Of a stretch of DNA of 64,000 bases, positions 52,701 through 63,573 are shown piece after piece. The first letter of the stretch is position 1. The number at the start of each line of letters is the position of its first letter. The notes below the pieces were generated by a model. It saw only the letters and a list, made by a program, of their open reading frames with translations, was not told the origin of the DNA and made no database searches. The position numbers were made by a program, and so were the translations under genes. Source of the stretch: Xiphophorus maculatus (Eukaryota; Chordata; Actinopteri; Cyprinodontiformes; Poeciliidae); the NCBI RefSeq assembly GCF_002775205.1, contig NC_036460.1:1494056-1558055 (forward strand), written 5' to 3'.

Positions 52701-55700
52701 GTTGTTCTGCAGCTGCGTGTTTGTGTGGCGCCTGGACCCCCAGATGAGCAGCACCATGAGGAAGAGGCGGGCCCCGGGGCCGAGTGGCCCTCGGCAGCCC
52801 AGCATCAGGTGGGTGACATTCCCGGAGGCGACAGCAGGGGGCGCCGGCCGCTTCAGCCGCTCTGTCTGTGTTCCAGGAGGGAGACCTTCATCACCGTCCC
52901 CGTCTCCCAGCTGCCTCTGGTGGAGGACAAGGAGGATCAGCGGACCCCCGGGAGACCGGAGCCCCCTGCTGGTGAGTCTGAGCAGATCGGCCTGAACCCA
53001 GGAGACGGAAAAACTTAATTTATTTATTTCTAACAAGTTTTTAAAAATAACAGAGGGACTAAAAAACTCAAATATCCCCCAGTGATCAGGAGATAGAAAT
53101 GTTCCAGTCGACGTATGCAGACCGGATCCAGAACGGTTTGTCATGTTGGCGAAAAATCTGAATATATTTCCACGCAGCAGAACCTGCTGCTGGCAGAGCA
53201 GTTTATGGAAGATCTGTCCTTCCTCTGAGCTTCACGAAAACCTCCTAAAATATTTAGTTTTATCACGATGGCGACTCTCTGCTTTAGATCAGGGCTGGAG
53301 CTGCACTGGATTAATAACTGGAACCATCAGGAAGATTTTGACTGTTTCATAGCTGATGACTGTAAATCATTTAAGTGATTAAATGATTGAGATTAAGATT
53401 ATTGAGATTATTGAGTTCTGCCTCGTTGCTGAAGGTTCCACATTCATGAACTAAACTTTGTTTTTCAGAGACGATGCTGCTGGAGACCAACGGGAAGATG
53501 CCCATGTGGTTCCGGAAGCTGGTCGGTTCCCTCTGATCCCGACGATATCGGACCGGTTCTGGATACCGGACCGGTTCTGTGTGGATTCTGTAACGTCGGG
53601 TTTTGTCTGCAGGTGGACGCCGAGGCTTCGTCCGTCGACCAATCGGAGGCGGAGCCCAGCCAAGTGCGCAGCCGGTGGGCGGAGCCTCTGAACCCGCTGG
53701 CCTTCTGCTCCGGCCTGAACGCCAGCCATGAGGAAGAGGAGGAGGAAGAGTTCCACCCCCAGAGCCTGGACAGCCTGCTGGGAGAGGAAGAGGAGGAGGT
53801 GGGCGGGACACCTCGGTGATGTCATCAGCTGTGTTTGTGATGTCATCAGCTGTGTGTGAACTCTGTGTGGCGTTCAGGTGCTGCAGACAGCCAGGGGAAA
53901 CCAGACCTTCATCCTCCAGTCTGACGGCAGCACCGCCCTGTCCGACAGGTAAGCCCCGCCCCCTCGGCCCGGCGCTGCGGTTCTGTTCGGGTCTGAACCT
54001 GGACTTCCTGTTCCAGGGACTTCAAGGTGGAGGCCGGGGCCGATCCTGCGCTGGAGGTCAGAGGTCAGGGGGCGGAGCCTGTGTGGAGGACGCACCCCAG
54101 TCCGGACTCGGCCTGCTCCGAAGGGTCGACAGGAAGTCTGGAGCCGCAGCACGACACCGGTAAACAGCGCCGGCGCCGGTCCATCTGCAGAGATACAATC
54201 CAAAACCTGAAGATCCAAGAGATCTTGGATCTCTAGAGGGCCCGGCAGGGGGCGCTAGAGGGTCCATGGGGGCAGGGGGGATTTTAGGGGCCAGAGGGCC
54301 CGGCAGGGGGCGCCAGAGGGTCCAAATACCAGGATTTTTAACATGTAGGAAACATCTGGAGTCATTTTCCACAGTGAATAAAACAAACCGAATTGGAGAA
54401 CGTTCTGTCTCTCGTGACCTTTGACCCAAACAGAAACCGATGGTGGAGAATTGAAGCTGATGTTTAATTTCAGTCCATATGAAACTTTATTCATAGATCG
54501 ACTATATGATTAACTTTTATTTTGTTTTATTTTAGTAGACGTTTAAATCCTGGGAGAGTCGAGTTATTGTGAAGTTACTGTCCTGAAGTTTTAACAGACC
54601 ATAATAATCGAACCTTGGACTCATTAAAATCCTCAGTTTAATCTTCAGCTCAGCGTGAGGCTGAGATACTCAGAGACGTTTAAACCTGAGCTGCTGGCAT
54701 TTCCACCCGCTGGAGGTTTTTCTCCAGTTTCACCTGGTTTGTCTCCTTTGCTGTTTCTAAAAGCTTTAAGTTACCTAGCAACTGAAGGCGAGCTCCAGCA
54801 GCCATTGTACAGCTGGTTTTCCCGCTGTACAATGGCTGCTGGAGAAGACAAAGCATTTTGGTGTTGACTCACCATCCAGAAGCCACTTGCTGCATTCTGA
54901 TTGGTTGTGCAGGAGGCTCCACTTCTGCTTTTCAAAGATGTACGGTTATATTATTGTGCATGTTTGCAGCCATTTTGACGTATCAGTGTAAACGTAGAGT
55001 TGGGGGCGTGGCCAGCAGCAGCTGATTTGAAATCTCTAAGAATGATTTTGTGTAAAACGTGATGAGCGTGTTTTGTATAGGCCACGACTAACCCACTAAA
55101 GGAAACAGAACCGGTCGCCTTTCAAAGAATCCAACATGGCTGCCTGAAACTAACCCGAAAGGTTCTGCAGAATTTAACGTTTGGATCTAAAATATAAGAG
55201 CTTAACTTGGGTTTTCAAAACTAAGGCGTCATATTTAGAAGTAGAAGTGTGTTTTGCTGCAGGATGTTCTGATCCGAACTGCTTCTCTCCGTCAGACACC
55301 GACTCCCTGAGCCAGAGCAGCTCTGTGGGCAGTTTGGGTCCGGAGGACGACGAGGACCGGAACTCTCTAAAGAACCACTTTGAGAGTTTGGCCTCCAGTC
55401 TGGCTGAAGGTAAGAACCTCCTGACCCGACCCGACTTCCTGCTGCTGCTTCCCGCTCTGAGTGCCGTGTGGTTCTGCAGAACGCTTCGATGCGGACCTGA
55501 CGGCGCTGCGGCCGGCCCAGGAGAAGCCCTTCCTGAACCCGCGCCTCAGCATCTCCACCCGCTTCCTGTCCCGCTTCCAGGACCGAGTCAGGTCCATTCC
55601 CCGCGGCCCGGCGCCCCCCGAGCGCCGCACTGACACCGACGCAGTTCTGGTGTGCTCCAGGGTCCGACCCGGCCGGATCACAGGCAGGATCTCTGAGGAG

Positions 55701-58700
55701 AGCAACTCAAACCCGAAGATCGGATCAGAACTCCAGATGAGATCCGAGCCCAGCAGCGCCATCGGGTTTCTGGGTTCGACTCTGGAAGAAAACGCTGATG
55801 GAGGCGAGTTCTGATCCGGTCCAGTCTCGGTTTATTACACGGATTCCTATTTAACTGTTAGTGGAACTGAACATATTAACTAATCAGAACCGTTTAAAGC
55901 AGATCGTTGTTTTAATGGATCCTTAATTCCTTCAGTCTGAATCCTGGTTATTTTAGCTCCACTTTGTTTTACTGGTTTTGATGCCGTTTCTTTAAACGCC
56001 CCACTATAACCCCTTCGGCCATTTTGCTGGCTTGATAGCAGATACACAATTAGCTAACGACGCAGAAACTTTTTATTCCATAATTCAATAAAACATAAGC
56101 AGACTTATCCATTCAGCCTCCACGGCTTGTTAGCGAGTTAGCTAATGCTAACGCTACGTTACTGTCTGTATTTGGATCATGACAAAAACAATGCTGGACT
56201 GTCCATGCAAAAATTTGAAACTAATGATTCGGTTCGGTCCTCAAGGAGCTAACAGCTAGCATACAGTGCTAACATTAGCAAAGGTATGATGCTACTGCTA
56301 GCAAAACGGCAGCCAGGACATCACAGACACAACAAATGAATGTCTAACACAGGGGTGTCAAACTCCAGTCCTCAAGGGCCGGTGTCCTGCAGTTTTTAGA
56401 TGTGCCACAGGTACAAAACACTGGAATGAAATGACTTAATTACCTCCTCCTTGTGTAGATCAGTTCTCCAGAGCCTTAATGACCTAATTATTCCATTCAG
56501 GTGTGGTGCAGCAGAGGCACATCTAAAAGTTGCAGGACAGCGGCCCTCGAGGACTGGAGTTTGACACCCCTGGTCTAACATATAGTTTGTCATCTTAACA
56601 TGAGCAGCTTTCCGCTTTGCTTTGACTGAACCACTTCTAGTTTCCTTGAACTTGGACTACAAAATTACTGTAAAACATAAAAATGGCGGATTAACAGAAC
56701 ATGCTAGCCTGAAGTCCATGACCTTGTTCAGCAGTTCTGCAGCAAATACTGTGATGTGATCATTCAAAAAACATAGAAGAGACTGAAAGATGTGAGCCAA
56801 TAAAATAAAACCGTATCTATGCAGCTTCTGCAGAGACGAGATTCAACCTTCCTGCTGCCCCACAGACTCAGATATGCAACCGACTGGATTTCAGGGCTAA
56901 AATAATCAAGAATCTTTAAATGTCTTCAGATGGCAAACGGGACCTTTAACTCTCTGCTTGTAGTTCAGTTTCTACACAGAATTATAACAAACTGAGGAAA
57001 AGTTTTAGGATTTTCTTTGTTTAAACCTGAAGTTGGTGATAAACCAGCAGCAGGTCGGTTTGTTCAGACGGTTCTGTTTGGATTCATGAGCTGAAAGCCA
57101 AGTTCAGCTCGTCTGACCCAAACGGTCCGGTTCTGCCCGGGTTCGTTGAACTCCGAGGGACCGGAGCCTCTTCAGGAACTCTTTTGTTTGGAAGCAGGCA
57201 GCCGGACCGGCTGGACCGGTCCTGCTTCAGATCAGATGAAGATTGACGTGACTGAGCTCAGACCGGTTCTGAACACTCAGATCGTCCCCCCGATACCGAT
57301 CAGACCTGGAAGGCGCCGGTCGGGTTTAACGGATCTGTTTCTGGTCCATCCAGGAGGCCGGGAGCGCCTCCCTGAGGAACTCCAGATAAATTCACGTTCC
57401 GTTCGCCAACAGGGAGTGTTGGTGTGACCGCAGTGGGAGGTAGAGCGGTGCTGGGTAGCAGAGCTTCCTGTGGGATTTCCCATGAGCCCCGGCGGCGGGC
57501 GGCCCGCAGACGACACACGGTGCTGGTGCTGCGGTGCAGGAAGACGCTGGGAGGTGTGTGAGCGACTAGCGGTGTGTCTCTCACGGTGCAGCCGAGGCTT
57601 CTGGGTGAAGGTTTCTCTCCTGATCAGCAGATGATTTCCAATCAGTCGCATCAGGACCAAATCGGTCTGATAATCATCTGACAGAGCACAACTTGGGCGT
57701 TTCCTCTCTGACTCACCTGAGTCAGCTTCACTGCCTCACCTGTTTCTGTTTCCACCAATCAGACGTCACGTCCAGAACTGCCAACAGCTGCGCTTCGTCT
57801 TCAGTAACGGAGGAGTCCCGCCTCGCGTTCCTGGACATCTCCAAACCCGCCTGCTGCCCCCTGGAGGAGAACAAGGAGAACCAACAAATCATGCCCACAT
57901 CCCAACAGGCTCCGCCCACATCCCAACAGGCTCCGCCCACATCGCAGCAGGAGCAGGGCAGCAGGTAGGAAGCTCCAGTCACTTAAAACATGGCAGCAGT
58001 CTCCAGGGGCATCATGTCTAAAGCGGCGTGTGCACGAAAAATGTGCGGCGCCATATTTTACACACAAGTCAGCATGTATAAAAATTTACTTTGCGTCAAA
58101 GTTTGCATAAATATATGCAAATGTTTGCTGGTGTGAAAATGTGCGGCAGCCACACAAATTTTTTCTGCGGACAATATCAAACTGCAAAGAGTCAAAACTC
58201 ACTAAATCCACTGAAATCTGACGACATTCAGTTATTTAGACCAAGAAGCATCAAACCCGATGTTTTTTATGATTTTAATATTTTATTGTTTAAACGTAAA
58301 CGATAAAACTGAACCACATTTATCCTCAGACAATAAACTAACACACACACAAAATAAAGAAAATAAAAGTGTGTGAAAACCTCACTAGAATGTAAATAAT
58401 ACTTTTTCTCAGTTTTTGTCTCATAAAGATGAAATGCATCTCTGGGGTCATTTCATTCTCACTAAAAGAAGAAAACTGGGTTGGATCAGCAGATTAACTC
58501 AGACCTGCTGATTACAACTAATCAACAGGTTTGATTATTTTTAAGGTGATCAAGGTGTGAATGCAGTCACAGGTATTGAAGTACCTGCATCAAGGTGAGC
58601 CGCTACCTGAGGAGCTTTGGCTCAGATGGAGAACATGGAAGGATTCAGAGGGAGCGATTGATCAGATCGATCTGCTGGGAAATGTTGATGGTTTCTGAGC

Positions 58701-61090
58701 GTTTAGATTAATCCAGACTGATCATGCTGGAGCAAAACTTAAAGAGCTGTGTGGTACTGGTACCGGTACCGGTCCAGCTGCAGCCGCCCGCTTTGTGAAT
58801 GCGCCTTCTGGACATGAAGCCTCTAGTATTTATAATAATCGTCCACATTCCCACTCAGAGACTCTCTGTCTGTCTTTAAATCCGGCTGAACGTTCTGCTG
58901 CTCTAACAGCCATTTACAGGATCTCTTTATTTTTTACTTTTTTAATTTTGATTTTTTTTTTCTTTAAAATGTATTTTTATTTTGTGAGGTGACATTATGT
59001 GTCCTCAAAGCACCTTTTAAATAAAATATATAATAATAATAATTATTATAAATACTTATACAGCTACAAACAAAGACGTTGCCATGGTTACTGCTTCACG
59101 CAGCGGCAGACTTCCGGATATTTATACTAATTTACATTAATATGTATTTATGGAGGCGACAGGCGGAGCAGCAGCTGCTCTGTTTCCCACAAATCAGGAT
59201 TTATAAAGGAAAGGTGCGCAGCTGCGGCTTTATGCATCTGGGTTTTTTTGTGCGCCGCACTTTTCTAAATTTTTCCATACAGCAAGTTTTAGTGTGAAAA
59301 CTGCGCAGTGTTTTATGAATGAGGCCCCAGATCCTCAGGTGAAGTCAGATTTCACTCTGACTCTGAAAAAGTACATTTCTGCAAAAAAACTGCTTCTGAA
59401 AAAAAACATTTTTTCTTGCAAATTTTGGAGGTCAGAATTTTTTTTTTCTGAAAAATGTCTGAGTTTATTTCTCAGATTTATTTATTTTTTTTATTTACTC
59501 CATTTTTTCCATCGGCCGATTCACCGTCATGTTAAACTCTGAGTTCATACAGGTCCTTGAAAACCTTGGAAATGCTTTAATTTCAGTTGAGTGTTTTCAA
59601 GGATTGGGAAGTGCTTCATATTCAAACAGTTTTGTAGTAAAGTTCAGTCTAACGTTTGATTAAAAACCTACATTTGGAAAACATTTACAGTGGAAACCAG
59701 ATGTTTTCATACTAACATGGTTTTTTTCTCGCTGTTGAAGTTAAAGCAGACCAAACTTTTCTTTTAGCTTTATTAGATTTACCAAAATTATTTCAATTTA
59801 CTAAATTCTAAGATATTGGAAAACATGTTTTATTATTCCTATTATAAACTTCAGATTATGATCTGAAGTTATATTTCAGTTTATCCTGTCCATGCTGCAG
59901 AATATAGAATAGTATCACAAGACATTATTAATAATTAATAAATATGAAAAACTGTGTTTTTCATATTTATTAATTATTATTAATTAAGTTAAACATTATT
60001 ATTTATCAGTTTTCTCCTTTTTAGCTTGCAGGTTTTGGCCACGCCCCCTGCAGTGACATCACTGCGCGCCGGCAGCCTCGACGAGACGCCAACCAATCCC
60101 AACAGGACACTAATCCAGAGCCCCGCCCCCCCAGCGCCACCTGGGGGATGGAAAGGGGCGGAGCCAGCAAGTCCGACTGATCCAGGTGGGCTTCCATAGT
60201 TCAGTGATGTCATTTTGTTTGGCCGGCGTCTTTTATTGAGTTAAACTTTGAGTTCAGATCAACTGAAAGAGAGTTTGAATAAAAGCCCGTTTTTTTGTCA
60301 GTTCTAAAGTTTTGGGTTTTTTTAAATTGAGGGAAAAAATGGATTAAAATTTTAACTATGAAGCCGACCTTGGTTCGGTCCGATCCGGCTCACCTGAATT
60401 CAACTCCAGATTTTAGGGAATCTGAAATATTTTTAAACTGAAAAATGTTTGGAAAAAAACCCGGATGAAGGTTCTGCTGAAGGCAAAACTTACTTTATTT
60501 TATTTTTAGATGTTTCTGCTGCACCTGATTCGTCGGTCTTTGCCCCGCCCACTTCCTCGTCCCCCGTGTCAGAGAGGCTCCGCCCCCAGGCAGACAGTGG
60601 CACCTGTCGGACAGGTGAATCCTCGGATCGTCTCCATGGAGACGCTCTTCACTCTGAACCGATAAAATCATGTTTTTATTTTTGTTTTTCTGCTTCAGGT
60701 GAAGAGGGGGCGGAGCCTGTCAGCCTGCAGCAGTGTCAGCAGGCCGCCATTGCTCTGCGCCAGGCAACACAGCGAGCCGTCCTCCTGTTCCGCCAGGTTG
60801 GCGTCGTTCTAACGGCGGCCATGTTTAGACCATTTGGATCACTCTTCTGATTTCTCTGATTCTCCGTTGACGTTTTTTCCCAGCAGGTTTTCGGCTCTGA
60901 GGGATCAGAAAGCTGCTCCGTCCTGCAGGAAGCCGCCATCGCCGCTCACAGGGAGCTGCAGGCTGTGCTGCCGGCGCCGTGCAGCGGCGCCCCCTCTGGT
61001 CAGACGCAGGATGAGCAGATGATGTCACTCCTGGAGAAATACTCTGAGCTCCTGGTTCAGATGACTCGAAACAAACTGAATAAAATCTGA
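43777..61090 (+). CDS. wdr62: WD repeat-containing protein 62
   Basis: Thirty coding exons, about 1326 aa: 43777-43860, 45791-45882, 46264-46384, 46458-46625, 47405-47542, 47625-47807, 47873-48033, 48106-48295, 48613-48744, 49537-49700, 50263-50354, 50459-50584, 50696-50766, 51219-51340, 51408-51483, 51567-51678, 52576-52639, 52713-52808, 52877-52971, 53469-53521, 53613-53798, 53878-53948, 54017-54159, 55263-55409, 55480-55803, 57763-57964, 60025-60185, 60510-60614, 60699-60796, 60887-61090. WDR62 is a spindle-pole/centrosome scaffold that binds JNK pathway kinases; human mutations cause microcephaly. Residues 30 to about 706 form tandem WD40 propellers (VTLEKVLGI to [10 protein letters not shown]). 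The tail holds acidic runs and [12 protein letters not shown]. Against the paralogue MAPKBP1, the NGK(M/L)P(M/L)[14 protein letters not shown] and final YSELLVQ blocks favour WDR62. The intron after exon 25 has a GC donor. A CAGCAG tandem acceptor precedes exon 30. Confidence 0.92.
44741..45584 (+). mobile_element. hAT-like non-autonomous element in wdr62 intron 1
   Basis: Ends AGGGTTTCCCCCAG on the left and CTGGGGGAAACCT on the right are inverted repeats. The interior has no transposase. Inside is a perfect 19-bp inverted repeat (45467-45485 with 45495-45513). A reversed, shorter relative is at 4712-4962. The target duplication was not clear. Confidence 0.65.
49981..50100. repeat. Interspersed repeat fragment (GGGCTGCACCGATTGCAG type)
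   Basis: Starts TTGGGCTGCACCGATTGCAG and ends near CCAATGAATCGGTGAG, giving imperfect inverted ends. A related fragment lies at 51729-51826 (GAGCTGCACCGATGGCAGAA). Both are in wdr62 introns. It is probably a miniature DNA transposon; family not assigned. Confidence 0.4.
51937..52060 (+). repeat. Retroposon 3'-end fragment, second copy
   Basis: ATCAATCAATCAAATTTTAT then TTGTATAGCACATTTCAGCA and AAGTGCTTTACAGAAACAC, as at 42264-42360. It lies in wdr62 intron 16. Confidence 0.55.
54236..54324. repeat. Duplicated GC-rich block in wdr62 intron 23
   Basis: Two copies of GGGCCCGGCAGGGGGCGC with AGAGGGTCCA are separated by a G-rich spacer. It is a short direct duplication with no feature inside. 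Confidence 0.8.
56342..56580 (+). mobile_element. hAT miniature element with perfect 8-bp target duplication
   Basis: Element 56350-56572 (223 bp) begins CAGGGGTGTCAAACTCCAGT and ends with the exact inverted counterpart ACTGGAGTTTGACACCCCTG. The flanking duplication is GTCTAACA on both sides (56342-56349, 56573-56580). An 8-bp duplication and CAGGGG ends identify a hAT insertion; the perfect duplication suggests it is fairly young. It lies in wdr62 intron 25. Confidence 0.92.
57898..57955 (+). repeat. Coding 21-bp repeat in wdr62 exon 26
   Basis: Nearly three copies of a 21-base unit coding PTSQQAP (the last reads PTSQQEQ). In frame, in the poorly conserved C-terminal part. Confidence 0.9.
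58004..59330 (+). mobile_element. Harbinger-like non-autonomous element, about 1.3 kb
   Basis: Left end GGGCATCATGTCTAAAGCGG and right end TTTTATGAATGAGGCCC are imperfect inverted repeats of the GGGGCCTCATTTATAAA type known in fish. They are flanked by CAG on both sides (58004-58006, 59328-59330), as in the 3-bp duplications of PIF/Harbinger elements. No transposase was recognised. It lies in wdr62 intron 26. Confidence 0.65.
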
Positions 61091-61883
61091 ACGGTACGAA
61101 GCCGACAAAGGCCAGGACTAAAAGCACCTTATTGTTTTACCTGCAGTATTTTACTTTTACGTTTTAAATCACTCACTGTTTTTGAAATTGAAACTGTCTT
61201 TTAATTTCTTAATAAAGTTTGTTTTAATGAACATATTTCACTAATTTTTATCCTGCTATGGATTAGAAATTCAAATTTTTTCCAGGAAGCTATTTTGCTG
61301 CAACTCAGGTAGAAAACAAAACATCAGGCAGAGATGGACTTTATTGTTCTATCCACCCAAAGCAGGAGGATGATGACGATGAAGCACCGGAGAAAAGAGC
61401 AGATTTCAGATGAACTGCAGGTCCACATCTATATCTGTCCTAATTCATACTTTTCTTGGTCTTTTTGTCCATTAATTATTTCCCCTTTTGGATTTTTTTC
61501 TCCACATTGTTACCTTCCTAAAATAAAGGCCTACCTTTGTTTTTTGTTTTTTTTACAAAAAGATTTTTTTTTTTTTTTGCTGCCATAATTACCATTATTT
61601 TAGGAACCTGACGATATACAGTATCTCGTCTTTGCTCTCAGAAAACTATTTGACAGATGAAGTTTGGGGGCGTGGTCTATTAGGACAAATCAGGAAGAGG
61701 GCTCTGATTGGCTGGAATAAACTATCGCCCCGCCCCATTCAAGTGACGAATGTGAAAGTAACAACAAAAAGTTGAAAAACAAAAAATAAAGTAGAAGGCG
61801 AGAAACAGCCCGGAGGGAACCGGAGGAGCGGGGAGGCCCAGAGGACCAGGCCGGTGTGAGAGCGTCCCTCAGCGGGGAGCGGC
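61091..61883 (+). other. wdr62 3' UTR and the short spacer to the ATG16L2-like gene
   Basis: AATAAA at 61211-61216 is the likely wdr62 poly(A) signal. Only about 0.7 kb then separates it from the next start codon. The sequence turns GC-rich from about 61795, marking the next promoter/leader; an inverted CCAAT box (ATTGG) lies near 61707. Confidence 0.55.
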
Positions 61884-61922
61884 ATGACGCGGCCCGCTCA
61901 GGGCGGATCATGGCCGCAGTGA
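61884..61922 (+). promoter_or_regulatory. Upstream reading frame before the ATG16L2-like start
   Basis: ATG at 61884 opens 12 codons and a TGA at 61920-61922. A second, out-of-frame ATG at 61910 in strong context (ATCATGG) overlaps the main start and runs to 62059. If both lie in the mRNA, they should lower initiation at 61929. Confidence 0.45.
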
Positions 61923-61928
61923 TTCGGG

Positions 61929-63488
61929 ATGGATCCTGGTGGGGCGTCGCGGCGAAGCAGCCGGTCCGCGGAGACCTGGAGGGGGCACATCATCCAGCAG
62001 CTGAAGCACCGGGACCGGATCCAGAGCGCCATGTTCCAGGACCTGATCCGGTTCTGTAAGAACCTCGGAGAACAGCTGGGTCCAGTCTGCGCCGAACTCC
62101 ATTCAAAAAAAGGCCGATTTAACGGCGCACTCGAGCGACTCGTTTTTTTTTTTTACCTTAAATCTAACGTTATTTCTACAGAGTCTGGTTCCGTTGCAGA
62201 ACCAGACCTGCAGCAGTTGAAATAATTCAGAACCGAACCGAATCTCAAACAGAAAGCTCCACTATTTTGCCGACATTTGGTACAGGAAGTGGTCCAAAAC
62301 CCAAACCACAGGCTGGTCCACTTCCTCTAACGAGTGACTCATGAGTGACAGATAATCTGCAGCTGGTTCATCATCTGCTCTGAACCAGCTGCGCACACAG
62401 AGGTTGACCTGGAGGAAATGGGTCTGAAAAGGACCGGGTTCTGAATGGAGTTCGGTGCAGGCGGTGACAGATGTTGCTGCAGTTTTCTATCGGTGAAACT
62501 ACTTTGAGTTAAAACTGGTCAAGTTCTGACCAAAGTCTGGTATCTTTTCAGACACTGGGCTGCTGGAGAAAACCAGTATGACCAAAAGGCTCCTCAGCAG
62601 GTAACTCACCTGAGCTCTGCCTGTCGCTCAGTGTGCAGGTGTTTCAGTGCCTGACGGTGTGTTTGGTTTCTCCATCCAGACCTCCCGCTGAGGCCTGCGC
62701 CCGTTCCTCTCTGCAGCAACTGAAGAAGACGACAGGCGAGGTGAGAAATGCTCCTCAGCTCACCTGCAGATAAACAGGAAATGCGTCATTATTTATCTAA
62801 GATAAACAAAATCAAACGATCCTGCCGAGTTTGACAGCTGAAGTTCGGCCCAAACCAGGATCAGAGGAAACCTGTGAATCTGAAGGCCGTCCATCATTCT
62901 GACGGATTCAAATTCCCAGACCAGGTGATGGAGACGTTTTAAATGTTATGGTCTGAATACAGAGCGGACTGAAGCCGCCTGCAGAGTCTTCCCAACTTCT
63001 GGTCACTTCAGTTAGTAAAATGTTCCCTGATTTCCAAACTTTGGCTTAAGTGTCGTTTGTAATTCCAGTTTCCATTGTGGCAGCAGAGACTTTTGCTTAA
63101 ACACAAACAGGAGAAGAGTTCAGGTCCATGTGGACCAAGGATGGACGTTTGAGTTCAGGCCAGCAGGTGAACTGTTCATAATTTAAACTGAGGATCAGCT
63201 CCAAGTCATACAGCAAGACAATAACTTTCTGTTCAGTTTGAGGTTTCCTCTCTGAACTACTGACAGGAACACCTGAATGGATCATTTCCTGAATTTAACT
63301 CCATGTTTTAGTTCATCTGCTGCAGCAGAACAACCTGCAGGAGGAAATGAGGGATTTATTTAGCCTGCAGTTTTACTGATGGGAGCTGAACTCAGACTGT
63401 TGGTGTCGTTGCAGCTGGCCTACAAGGTATTGGAGCTGCAGCAGCAGATTAAAATCAAAGAGCATGTCCTGCAGGAACTACAAACCAG
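61929..63488 (+). CDS. atg16l2: ATG16L2-like autophagy protein, N-terminal part (gene runs out of the window)
   Basis: Four coding exons: 61929-62055, 62552-62600, 62680-62740 and 63415-63488, in consistent phase. ATG16 proteins bind ATG5-ATG12 and direct LC3 lipidation at forming autophagosomes. The ATG5-binding N-terminal helix is visible as WRGHIIQQLKHRDRIQSAMF followed by LIRFYTGLLEK, parallel to human WKRHI..QLR.RDR.Q...F...YN.LLEK. Exon 4 begins the coiled coil (GELAYKVLELQQQIKIKE). RDRIQSAMF and GELAYKV are nearer my memory of ATG16L2 (RDRTQKALF, GEMAYQV) than of ATG16L1 (RDRLQRQAF, GELAQLV), so ATG16L2 is favoured but not certain. The rest of the coiled coil and the WD40 domain must lie beyond 64000; no further exon was found inside. 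Confidence 0.8.
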
Positions 63489-63498
63489 GTGAGTCCCT

Positions 63499-63510
63499 CA
63501 CACACACACA

Positions 63511-63563
<53 letters not shown>

Positions 63564-63573
63564 ACACACACAC
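63499..63573. repeat. (CA)n microsatellite in ATG16L2-like intron 4
   Basis: A CA tract with single interruptions starts about ten bases after the donor of coding exon 4. Confidence 0.95.

Noticed and set aside
57146-57660. Possible extra wdr62 exon or a minus-strand gene in intron 25
   Set aside because: Open frames exist on both strands, but none has splice sites that keep the wdr62 phase, and none resembles known WDR62 sequence.
43777-61090. MAPKBP1 as the identity of the WD40 gene
   Set aside because: Several WD40 stretches ([27 protein letters not shown]) do resemble MAPKBP1, but the post-propeller blocks and the C-terminus fit WDR62 better. A tree of both families would decide.
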